Assembly: GCF_047511655.1 (NCBI RefSeq)
Contig: NC_133397.1
Coordinates: 16,889,501 to 16,953,500 of the forward strand
DNA length: 64,000 bases
Source: Castor canadensis
Lineage: Eukaryota > Chordata > Mammalia > Rodentia > Castoridae
Reading direction: 5' to 3'
Both the position numbers and the translations under genes were made by a program. Below the pieces are notes generated by a model. That model was not told the DNA's origin. It searched no databases and worked only from the letters and a program-made list of their open reading frames with translations. This document shows, in pieces, positions 12,587 to 21,527 of this stretch; the stretch's first letter is position 1, and each line of letters starts with the position of its first letter.

Positions 12587-12845
12587 ACTTTGGTCCCCGC
12601 CAAAGAGCGAAGACAAAGACCTGGGTTTTCTCATTGTTGCTTCTTTGTTCCAGTAAGGGGTCTCATCCCAGCTGCTCAAAGGACCCTCTCCCCCTCTTCC
12701 CTGGCTGGTCTTTACCCATTGCAAGAGGAAGTCTTGCTAATAACCTCTTGCCCCCGAAAGTAGCAGTTACTGTAATTTGAGAGCACACATCTTGCTTAAC
12801 AGAAATTCACTTACCAAAACTCCAAATTGAATAAGGGCTAAATGA

Positions 12846-13012
12846 AAGGAAATAACATTTGTGAGGCATGTCTACAGAGTTCTGGGCACTGTGCTGGGTG
12901 AGTTCACATCCATTTTCCTATTTCACCTGACAAGCTATCCCAAAAGCCCCCAATGGAGGCATTATTACCCCCCAGATTATACTGAAAAATAACGTGAGAC
13001 CCCCAGTAGTTA
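12846..13012 (+). repeat. MIR SINE
   Basis: Shows ctgggcactgtgctgggtgagttcacatcc, a 'tttcctatttcacctgacaa' segment and a 'cattattaccccccagattatactg' segment, the MIR order from the core through the 'one-half gatgaggaaact' region. Confidence 0.65.
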
Positions 13013-13770
13013 CATAGCTTTCCATGGCCACGAGGTTAATACGTGGCATTGTCAAGTCAAGCAAAAGGATCCTTCAAGGGAACATGACAGAAACACAGAA
13101 TCAATCGATGGAACATGGCTCTCCCATGAGTCCATCTTGTGTCTACTGCCTTGCTAAGGCTGCCACCATCTGTTACGCATGCACGTGGGAGAGCAAGACC
13201 CCACCCGTCAGATGATGTCTGACAGAAATCAGTGTTTCCTCAGGCCCGGCAAGCCATCGTACATCAATGGCATACAATCAAAGTGTTGAGTTTGGGAATG
13301 GAGCCGTCAACACAGGCATGTTCTAGTGATTGCATTATTGGCATCCTAAATCCCAAGGGGCCCCTGTCTACCAGGCCAGCTTCAGTGCAGCCACCTTCCC
13401 CCTGTTCTCTGGACTCTATCCAAACAATGCCTGTCTGTCCTTTGAGAGTCACATATTTCTTCCTGCCGCAGGACTTTTTCAGGACAACCCTCCCTTTCTG
13501 GCCTCACCCATTAACTTCCATGAGAGGGATGCTTCCCAGGGATAGGGTTTTTGCCAGACTGGTCACCAAATGATCCCCACACCCAAGGACAGTGCCTGGA
13601 ACATGTCAACACTTCACAGATATCTGCCAAGAGAACAAATGGGTGCACATGGCAGAGTGAGTTCGTACCTTGCCTTTTCAGTTCTTCCTTTCTTCCTGGA
13701 AGCCATGCCCCCCTCATTACATGTTCCTCTTATAGACTTACTGTTTTCTTCAGAGTGTGTATGTAGTGCA
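13013..13770. other. Unique DNA with retained CpGs; possible L2 end
   Basis: No gene recognised. Between about 13020 and 13260 several CpG sites persist (acgagg, acgtgg, tcgatgg, acgcatgcacgtgg, catcgtac) in otherwise CpG-poor surroundings, compatible with conserved or unmethylated DNA but not proof. About 13570-13640 (caaggacagtgcctggaacatgtcaac) resembles an L2 3' end. Confidence 0.4.
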
Positions 13771-14963
13771 TAGTTGTACCTCGCTTTGGTGTGCATCATT
13801 TTATTGCACTCCCAATGAGCTTTTTACAAACGGAAGGTTGGTGGTGGTGCTGACTGTGTCAAGCCGATCAGAGCCATTTTTCTAACACCTTGAGCTCACT
13901 TCCTATCTGTGTCATGTTTTGGCAACTCTTGCAATATTTAAACCTTTTCATTATTATTATATCTGCCATCACCATCACATCACTGTGATCAGTGATCTTT
14001 GCTGTTAATATTATAATCATTTTGAGGTGCCATGAGCCACTTTCCTGTGAGACAGCAAACGTCATCAGTAAATGTTGTGTGTGCTCTGATGGATGTTTAA
14101 TACCTCACCCCTCTTCCTCTCCTCTGTTCATGTCTCAGTGTTCTCTGAGACACAACAGTATTGAAATTAAGCCAATTGACAACCCCACATTAATCTTTAA
14201 GTGTTCAAGTAAAAAGGAGACTGACACCTCTCTCATTTTAAATCAAAATCTAGAAATGATTTAGCATAATGGGAGGCCCAATTGAAAACTAGGCCAGTCA
14301 GCCAGGTTCTTACTGCATAAAAGTGCTTTCTAGTGAACACACCAATGATAAGAAAGCAAAACCGCCTAATCGTTGATGTGGAGAAAGTTTGAATTCCCTT
14401 AAGCCAAAGCCTAATCCACAGCAAGACCCTAATCTCTTCAATGCTATGAAAGTGAGTTTGAAGCTCGCAGAAATTGGTTCATGAGGCATAGGAAAGAAAC
14501 TATTTCCCTAAAACTCAAATGCAAGGCCAAGCAGCAAGTGCCCAGTAGAGAAGTTGTGGCCAGTCGTCCAGAACACCTAGCTAAGAGAACTGATGGAGAT
14601 TGGCCTTACTAAACAACAGACTTTCAATGTAGACAAAGAAGACATCATTTAGGGCCTTCATAGCTAGAGAAGAGAAGTCAATGCCTGGCTCCAAAGCTTC
14701 CAAGGAGTAGCTGACTCTCTTGTTAAGGCAGCTGGTGACTTTAAGTTGAAGCCGATGCTCATTTACCATTCTGAAAATCCCAGAGCCCCTAATAATTACA
14801 CTAAATCTACTCTGTCTGGGCTCAATAAATGGAACAAAAAGCCTGGATGACAGCACATCTGCTTACAACATAGTTAATTGAATATATTAAGTCCACCAAC
14901 TGCTCAGACAAAAAAACAAAACAAAACCTTCTTTTCAAACTATTGCTACTCATTAACAATGCA

Positions 14964-15225
14964 CAGATGGGCACGATAGCATATGACTCCAGGCCAGCTC
15001 GGACAAAAAGTTCACTAGGCCCCAACTCAACAGAAAAAGCTGATGGCATGCTCCTGTCATCCCAGCCACTGGAGGGAAGTGTAAATTGAAGGATCATGGT
15101 CCAACCCACCCCACCCCAGACACAAATGTGAAACCTTATAAGCAGAGCAAAAACGCTGGGGGCACAACTTGAGTGATAGAGTGCCTACCTAGCAAGCACA
15201 AAGCCCTGAGTTCAAACCCCAGTAC
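14964..15225 (+). mobile_element. Composite SINE inserted in Tigger1
   Basis: Sequence departs from Tigger1 after ctcattaacaatgcac. A decayed B1-like head (gatgggcacgatagcatatgactcc) is followed by the middle segment (ggcatgctcctgtcatcccagcc) and an ID-like module (cttgagtgatagagtgcc ... gagttcaaaccccagtaccac). Its tail is a CA repeat rather than A-rich. Confidence 0.75.
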
Positions 15226-15251
15226 CACACACACACACACACACACACACA
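15226..15251. repeat. (CA)13 at a SINE tail
   Basis: Pure CA run directly following the ID-like module's ccagtac end. It probably grew from the SINE tail. Confidence 0.95.
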
Positions 15252-15261
15252 AATCATTTTG

Positions 15262-15322
15262 AGGGATGAGGGCATGGCTTAAGTGGCAGGGCATCTGCCT
15301 AGCAAGTGCAAGGACCTGAGTT
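15262..15322 (+). mobile_element. ID-like SINE fragment
   Basis: gatgagggcatggcttaagtggcagggcatctgcctagcaagtgcaaggacctgagttg in outline is a second ID-like tRNA module (A-box-like tggcttaagtggcagggc, B-box-like gacctgagttg), truncated where the purine microsatellite begins. Confidence 0.7.
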
Positions 15323-15345
15323 GAAAAGAAGAGAAGAGCTGAGGT

Positions 15346-15601
15346 AGAAAGAGAAGGAGAGGGAGAAGGAGAGGGAAAGGGAGAGGGAGAGGAAGAGGGA
15401 GAGGAAGAGGGAGAAGGAGAGAGGAGGGGAGGAGAGGGGAGAGAAAAAAGAAGAGAGGGGAGAGAGGAGAGGAGAGGAGAGGAGAGGAGAGGAGAGGAGA
15501 GGAGAGGAGAGGAGAGGAGAGGAGGAGAGAGGAGAGGAGAGGAGAGGAGAGGAGAGGAGAGGAGAGGAGAGGAGAGGAGAGGAGAGGAGAGGAGAGAAAA
15601 A
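15346..15601. repeat. 256-bp uninterrupted polypurine tract, (GGAGA)n
   Basis: Every base from 15346 to 15601 is A or G on the plus strand. The first ~110 bp are irregular GA/GGA blocks. From about 15463 to 15595 it is a nearly pure GGAGA pentamer array with one phase break around 15521-15531. It likely grew from an A-rich SINE tail. Translating the minus strand gives artificial LLSSP repeats of up to 156 residues, which are not genes. Confidence 0.98.
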
Positions 15602-16495
15602 TACATTTTGTAAGGTTAAATCTGCCATAAACAGTAATTCCTCTAATGGATTGGAGAAAAGTAAGTTGAAAACCTCTGGAAAGGACTCCCATTGCAGATG
15701 TCATAAAGAACAGTACATTTTGTGGGAGGAGGTCAAAATATAACATGAACTGAGTTTGGAAGACGATGGCTTTGAGGAGGTCAAGACTTCAGTAGAGGAA
15801 GTCACTGCAGCTCCCGTGGAAACAAGAGAACTAGACTTGGAAGTGGAGCCTGAAGCTGTGAGTGAGGAGCAAAAGACATGGTTTCTTGATAGAGAATCAG
15901 TAACTCATGAAGATGCTGTGAACATTGTTGAAATGCTAACAAAGGATTTAGAATATCACAGAAACTCAGTGATACAGCAGCAGCAGGATTTGAGAGGACT
16001 GACTCCAGTTTTGAAAGAAGTTCTACAGTGGATAAAATGCTACCAAGCAGCATTGCAGGCTATGAGGAAGAGTCAATCCATGCAGAAAACTTCATTATTG
16101 TCTCATTTTAAGAAATTGTCACAGCCACTAGAACCTTCAGCAGCTGTCGACATCAAGGCAAGACCCTCCACCAACGATAAGATTATGACTCACTGAAGGC
16201 TCAGAAGATTGTTAGTGTTTTAACAGTAGTTTTTAATTAAGGCGTGTACATTTTTTTAGACATAGTGCCATTGCTCACTTAATAGCAAATAATACTACTA
16301 TACTACATATAAGCATAGCTTTTATAAGCACTGGGAAGTCAAACGATTCATGTGACTCATTTTACTGCCATACTCGCTCTATTGCAACAGTCTGGAACCA
16401 AACTCACAATATCTTGGAGGTATGCCTGTAGATACCTAAGAAATGTATAATGGCACACATTTGTCTAGTAATTCATCTGAGGTCTGACACAAGGT

Positions 16496-16712
16496 TATAA
16501 GCTCTCTGAAGGCAAGGAAGACATCTGTCTGTTTACCCCGATATTCTTTTTTTTTTTTTTTTGACAGTACTGGGGTTTGAACTCAGGGCCTGAACACTTG
16601 CTAAACAGGCAGCCTACCACTTGAGCCAGTCCACCAGCACTCACCTTGATATTCTTAGTGATGGCCTTATTATGGTGGTCAGTAAATATGTGTTGAATGA
16701 ATAAATAGCTGA
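16496..16712 (+). repeat. L2 3' end, split by an ID-like SINE
   Basis: Left half 16496-16534 (taagctctctgaaggcaagga) and right half about 16657-16712 (tcagtaaatatgtgttgaatgaataaat) are the two halves of the L2 3' terminus. An ID-like SINE sits between them. Confidence 0.8.
16549..16642 (-). mobile_element. ID-like SINE monomer with target duplication
   Basis: A T-run (reverse of the A tail), then gtactggggtttgaactcagggcc ... ccacttgagccagtccaccagcac, the reverse of the ID-like tRNA module on its own. It is flanked by 14-bp duplications accccgatattctt (16535-16548) and accttgatattctt (16643-16656), which differ at two C-to-T positions. The duplication shows that the ID-like module alone can transpose in this genome. 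Confidence 0.9.
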
Positions 16713-16828
16713 AGTCTTACACAGGACAAGTCTTTCTGAGCTATTTTTATTACAAAGTGCTCAGGGGAATTGAGGGCAAAAAGGAGATCAGTAATCAACC
16801 TATAAGAAGGGCACTTAAAAACAGTAGA

Positions 16829-17055
16829 TACTGCTGGGTGTTGGTGGCTCACACCTGTAATTCTAGCTACTTGGGAAGCTAAAATGGGGAGGATTGTGGT
16901 TTGAGGCCAGTCTAGGCAAAAAAAAGTTCACAAGACTATCTCCAAAATAACTAGAACAAAATGAACTGGAAGTGTGGCTCAAGTGGTGGAGTGCATGTTT
17001 TGTAAGCATGAATACAGCCCTGAGTTCAAACCCCAGTCCCATCAAAAACAAAAAC
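16829..17055 (+). mobile_element. Composite SINE with perfect target duplication
   Basis: B1-like head (ctgggtgttggtggctcacacctg), then the ID-like module (aagtgtggctcaagtggtggagtgc ... gagttcaaaccccagtccc) and an A-rich tail. Flanked by the perfect 11-bp repeat aaaacagtaga at 16818-16828 and 17056-17066. Confidence 0.92.
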
Positions 17056-17070
17056 AAAACAGTAGACACT

Positions 17071-17498
17071 TATCTTAGTCTGTTTTGTGTTGCTATAACA
17101 AAATACCTGGGGCTGGATAACATAAATTAAAGGGATTTATTTGGCTCATGCCGCTGGAGGGTCCAAACACCATGGCACCAGGGCCCTGTGAGATGTGAAT
17201 GGCTTCACCACATTGTAGAGAAGCAGAAAGGGAGTCAGTTGCATGCAGAAGAGGCACATGGACAAGGGAGTCATGGAGACAGTCAAATTGATTCCTAACA
17301 ACTCATTCTCATGAGAACTAATCCAGGCCCGTGAGACTCAGCCCACCCCCTCAGGACAGCACTAATGCATTCATGAGGGCGGAGCCCACATGACCTGCTA
17401 GGCCCCACCTCTTACAGGTTTCGCCACCTCAACACTGACATACTGGGGACTAAGCTTCCAGCGCTTGGTCAGACCTTTAGAGGACAGACCATAGCAGC
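17071..17498 (-). mobile_element. MaLR-type solo LTR (MST/MLT1-like)
   Basis: Reads from ttagtctgttttgtgttgctataaca through ggtttatttggctcatg-like, tcatgagggcggagcccacatgacc and ggccccacctctta on the plus strand, the reverse of an MST/MLT1 LTR of the ERVL-MaLR group. No internal coding sequence is recognised. It is an old, non-coding retroviral-like LTR. Confidence 0.82.
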
Positions 17499-18535
17499 CA
17501 CTTTAGCCACATCCCTGATGCTTCAGGACCACTGGAACTCACACTAGGGACAAAGGGGACACAATGATGTTGCACAGGGCTCCTGTGCTGTGCTGCATGA
17601 GTGAGACTTAAATACAAAGCAGTTTATGATTCAGCTTCTGCCTTATAGTAACATGGTTAATATGAAAGTCTTACTGAGGTTTCATCCAGGGTTTACATTT
17701 TTATCTATATACACGATGTTAAGGTTTTGTATATCCTCAAGGATGAGTTTCAAAAGTCACGTCTAGATTGTCAATTGTTTTTTACTCCCCTCCCTCAGGA
17801 AAAAAATCCACCTCTAATTTTAGACTGAAGATCAGTGAGGAAATGAGACTCACTTAAAAGTCCATTGCCTTGTAGCCATTTTTGATGGAAGACACATGCT
17901 CTGCTAAGTGAGGGTTCACTTGATTTATTGCTCATGTATTTCCTGAAGCATATGGTGACAGGCAGAAGACGTGGGCTGCAAAAGTCTGGAGGGAAGTGTG
18001 AAATCTTCTCAAGAGCCAAAGATGGTTTAGTTTTCATAGCTTGGTTTGCAGGGGCTGCCTGACAGATCCTGACACAGACCTCAAATGCATCGGGCACGCT
18101 TTAACCCTGGACTTGTGGAGGCCAGGGAACTAGACCAGGCCAAGCCACTAACTGGTAGATGAATTACCCCACGGACCACCCTGCTACCCCCTCTTGCTGA
18201 CAAAGTTCTGCCATCTGGGCCCAATAGGGCCTATCTGGATCATGGGTGTGCTGATGAGCAAGGGAGTAAGTCCAGTCCTTTGGGGCTCTAAATCCCACCA
18301 AGCTTCCGGAAATGGGCAAAGTTCACTAGAGAACAGAGCACGGAGGCAGGAACAGGCAGCTGTCTCCTCCAGGAACCAGTCATTTTCTTCTCTCTTTTGG
18401 TGCCAACTGGAGGAAAGTTTGCCTTTGAAAACAAGATAGGTTTATTTCATACCTATCCTCATAAGCTGGGTGTAGTCTGTTGTATGACGGGGAGAAAGAC
18501 TACTAACAAATCCCCTCAGTCTTTGAACATATGGA
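17499..18535. other. DNA between two same-strand MaLR LTRs
   Basis: No gene or named repeat recognised. The 100-codon minus-strand frame at 17795-18097 has no resemblance I know. The placement between two MaLR LTRs of the same orientation raises the possibility that this is decayed MaLR internal sequence, but I see no retroviral motif to support that. Confidence 0.35.
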
Positions 18536-18976
18536 GGATGTGTTCTGCTGTTATAACAAAACACCTGAGGCTTGTTCTTTATAAAAAAGAGGTTTATTTA
18601 GCTCGTTGACTGAGGCAGAAAGTCAAAGATTGTGTGACCCCATTGGTTTGGCTTCCGATGAGGACCTCTTTGGCTGGGTTACCACATGGTGGAGAGCAGA
18701 ACTGTGTGCAAGAGGGGGAGATCACATGGTGAGACAGGAAGCCAGAGAGAGGGGGAGAGGCCAGACTGACTCTTTTATAACAAGTCTCTCTCAAAATAAC
18801 TAACAAGTGTCCCTGAGAACTACATTAATTCCTTCTGAGAACAGTGCCCCCGGTGACATCATTACCTTGTACTAGGCCCTACTTCTTAAAGTTCCCACTG
18901 CTTCCTAACATTGCCAGTGGGCACCAAACTTCCAACACATGACCCTTTGAGGACACACTCTTCAAACCATAGCAGG
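18536..18976 (-). mobile_element. Second MaLR-type LTR
   Basis: Begins gtgttctgctgttataacaaaacacctgag and continues gaggtttatttagctc, cacatggtggagagc, gatcacatggtgagacaggaagcc, tactaggccctacttctta and ends caaaccatagcagg. This is the reverse of an MLT1/MST-type LTR. It is more decayed in the middle than typical and clearly not identical to the LTR at 17.07 kb. Confidence 0.8.
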
Positions 18977-19741
18977 GGATAAGTTATACATAACTTAAAA
19001 TTTACCATTTCAATCCTTTTAAAATGTGCAGTTCAGTAGGCATCAATACATTCACAAATTGTATAGACATCACTGCTATTTAGAACTTTTTTTTGTGGTA
19101 CTGGGGTCTGAACTCAGGGCCTACAACTTGAGCCACTCCACCAGCCCTTTTCTTTTTTAATTTTTTTTATTTTGTATTCATATCTGCGTACAATGTTTGG
19201 GTCATTTCTCCCCCTTCCTCCCACCCCCTCCCTCAGCCCCCCAATACCCAGCAGAAACTATTTTGCCCTTATTTCTAATTTTGTTGTAGAGAGAGTATAA
19301 GCAATAATAGGAAGGAACAAGGGTTTTTGCTGGTTGAGATAAGGATAGCTATACAGGGGGTTGACTCACATTGATTTCCTGTGCATGGGTGTTACCTTCT
19401 AGGTTACTTGTTTTTGATCTAACCTTTTCTCTAGTTCCTGGTCCCCTTCTCCTATTGGCCTCAGTTGCTTTTAAGGTATCTGCTTTAGTTTCTCTGCATT
19501 AAGGGCAACAAATGCTAGCTAGTTTTTTAAGTGTCTTACCTATCCTCATCCCTCCCTTGTGTGCTCTCGCTTTTATCATGTGCTCATAGTCCAATCCCCT
19601 TGTTGTGTTTGCCCTTGATCTAATGTCCACATATAAGGGAGAACATACGATTTTTGGTCTTTTGGGCCAGGCTAACCTCATTCAGAATGATGTTCTCCAA
19701 TTCCATCCATTTACCAGCGAATGATAACATTTTGTTCTTCT

Positions 19742-20728
19742 TCATGGCTGCATAAAATTCCATTGTGTATAGATACCACATTTTCTTAATCCATTCGTCA
19801 GTGGTGGGGCATCTTGGCTGTTTCCATAACTTGCTATTGTGAATAGTGCCGCAATAAACATGGGTGCGCAGGTGCCTCTGGAGTAACCTGTGTCACAGTC
19901 TTTTGTATATACCCCCAAGAATGGTATTGCTGGATCATATGGTAGATCAATGTTTAGCTTTTTAAGTAGCCTCCAAATTTTTTTCCAGAGCGGTTGTACT
20001 AGTTTACATTCCCACCAACAGTGTAAGAGGGTTCCTTTTTCCCCGCATCCTCGCCAATACCTGTTGTTGGTGGTGTTGCTAATGATGGCTATTCTAACAG
20101 GGGTGAAGTGGAATCTTAGTGTGGTTTTAATTTGCATTGCCTTTATTGCTAGAGATGGTGAGCATTTTTTCATGTGTTTTTTGGCCATTTGAATTTCTTC
20201 TTTTGAGAAAGTTCTGTTTAGTTCACTTGCCCGTTTCTTTATTGGTTCATTAGTTTTGGGAGAATTTAGTTTTTTAAGTTCCCTACATATTCTGGTTATC
20301 AGTCCTTTGTCTGATGTGTAGCTGGCAAATATTTTCTCCCACACTGTGGGTGTTCTCTTCAGTTTAGAGACCATTTCTTTTGATGAGCAGAAGCTTTTTA
20401 GTTTTATGTAGTCCCATTTATCTATGCTATCTCTTAGTTGCTGTGCTGCTGGGGTTTCGTTGAGAAGGTTCTTACCTATACCTACTAACTCCAGAGTATT
20501 TCCTACTCTTTCCTGTATCAACTTTAGAGTTTGGGGTCTGATATTAAGATCCTTGATCCATTTTGAGTTAATCTTGGTATAGGGTGACATACATGGCTCT
20601 AGTTTCAGTTTTTTGCAGACTGCTAACCAGTTTTCCCAGCAGTTTTTGTTGAAGAGGCTGTCTTTTCTCCATAGTATATTTTTAACACCTTTGTCAAAGA
20701 CAAGTTGGTTATAGTTGTGTGGCTTCAT
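19742..20728 (-). pseudogene. L1 ORF2 C-terminal fragment, 328 codons
   Basis: Continues the same L1 in the same frame as the RT fragment. It encodes the post-RT region in order: [73 protein letters not shown], and then the conserved cysteine/histidine motif [18 protein letters not shown] in the last third. The final codons are out of frame: a single-base deletion around 19831-19835 (cataacttgctat where the other L1 copy in the window has cataacttggctact) shifts the end to ...YTQWNFMQP and a premature stop. Non-functional. Confidence 0.92.
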
Positions 20729-20881
20729 ATCTGGGTCCTCTATTCTGTTCCACTGGTCTTCATGTCTGTTTTTGTGCCAGTACCATGCTGTTTTTATTGT
20801 TATTGCTTTGTAATATAGTTTGAAGTCAGGTATTGTGATACCTCCTGCATTGTTCTTTTGACTGAGTATTGCCTTGGCTAT

Positions 20882-21527
20882 TCATGGCCTCTTGTGTTTC
20901 CATATAAATTTCACAGTAGATTTTTTAATTTCTTTAATGAATGTCATTGGAATTTTGATGGGAATTACATTAAACATGTAGATTACTTTTGGGAGTATAG
21001 ACATTTTTACTATGTTGATTCTACCAATCCATGAGCATGGGAGATCTCTCCACTTTCTATAGTCTTCCTCAATCTCTTTCTTCGGAAGTGTATAGTTTTC
21101 CTTGTAGAGGTTGTTCACATCTTTTGTTAGGTTTACACCTAGGTATTTGATTTTTTTTGAGGCTATTGTAAATGGAATTGTTTTCATACATTCTTTCTCA
21201 GTTTGTTCATTATTAGTGTATAGAAATGCTAATGATTTTTCTATGTTGATTTTATATCCTGCTACCTTGCTGTAGCTGTTGATGGTGTCTAGGAGCTTTT
21301 GAGTAGAGTTTTTTTGGTCTTTAAGGTACAGGATCATTTCGTCTGCAAATAGGGATATTTTGACAGTTTCTTTACCTATTTGTATTCCTTTTATTTCTTC
21401 TTCTTGCCTAATTGCTCTGGCTAGGAATTCCAGTACTATGTTGAATAGGAGTGGAGATAGTGGGCATCCTTGTCTGGTTCCTGATTTTAGAGGGAATGGT
21501 TTCACTTTTTCTCCGTTAAGTATAATG
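20882..21527 (-). pseudogene. L1 ORF2 reverse transcriptase fragment, mutated
   Basis: The open frame at 20882-21538 encodes about 214 residues of L1 reverse transcriptase; its first few codons lie in the SINE. Visible motifs are [22 protein letters not shown] (RT motifs around the GxP region), the active-site region [22 protein letters not shown]-free [15 protein letters not shown], and [16 protein letters not shown]. The active-site pair is normally FADD. Here the codon at 21338-21340 encodes Glu, so a metal-binding aspartate is replaced. The frame stops with TGA at 20882-20884, where the family usually has Arg just after KHKRP. The sequence resumes in the same frame downstream, so one substitution explains the stop. 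Confidence 0.9.

Larger units (their letters stand above)
14190..16205 (+). pseudogene. Degenerate Tigger1 transposase gene
   Basis: Remains of a pogo-superfamily transposase. These enzymes have an N-terminal CENP-B-like helix-turn-helix DNA-binding part and a DDE catalytic domain that cuts and pastes the element at TA sites. The start region lies near 14.19 kb (tgttcaagtaaaaagg ... tttaaatcaaaatctagaaatg), the middle at 14.3-14.96 kb, and the segment that should contain part of the catalytic domain is replaced by SINE and microsatellite DNA. After that, 15756-16196 is open for 146 codons and encodes the acidic C-terminal tail (blocks VKTSVEEVTA, EDAVNIVEMLTKDLEY, LKEVLQWIKCYQAA, KTSLLSHFKKL). 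That frame opens with TTG inside the old gene and is not a genuine start. Relative to the family, a stretch in the acidic region is missing. No intact catalytic core remains. Domesticated Tigger proteins exist (CENP-B, the TIGD genes), but nothing here suggests domestication. Confidence 0.88.
13771..16428 (+). mobile_element. Tigger1-like pogo DNA transposon, nearly end to end, interrupted
   Basis: Both ends are recognisable. The 5' terminal repeat is mutated but keeps tacctcgc at 13777-13784, and the 3' terminal repeat ends ggaggtatgcctg at 16416-16428 followed by TA, the expected target dinucleotide. The interior follows the Tigger1 order throughout, including a stretch of gtttgtg-like 5' non-coding sequence, the transposase N-terminus near 14.2 kb, blocks at 14.3-14.96 kb, and the C-terminal coding part and 3' non-coding part from 15.6 to 16.4 kb. 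Between 14964 and about 15597 it is broken by SINE sequence and a purine microsatellite, with loss of some Tigger sequence. Many point changes and deletions make it long dead. Confidence 0.92.
19152..21527 (-). mobile_element. Young 5'-truncated L1 nested in a SINE
   Basis: About 2.4 kb minus-strand L1 comprising a tail (reverse seen as ttttttaattttttttatttt), a 3' UTR with its C-rich block at about 19208-19247, and ORF2 from the reverse transcriptase core to the C-terminus. It is bounded by the target duplication caccagccctttt (19139-19151) and caccagcccattttt (21528-21542), which is itself SINE sequence. The 5' truncation is within the RT domain. The coding part is broken by one in-frame stop, one frameshift and a changed catalytic motif, so it is dead in cis. 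Confidence 0.93.

Noticed and set aside
15136..15746. Three long minus-strand frames (109-156 codons) rich in LLSSP repeats
   Set aside because: They are translations of the GGAGA purine microsatellite and neighbouring SINE sequence. All three phases are open because the repeat has no stop codon.
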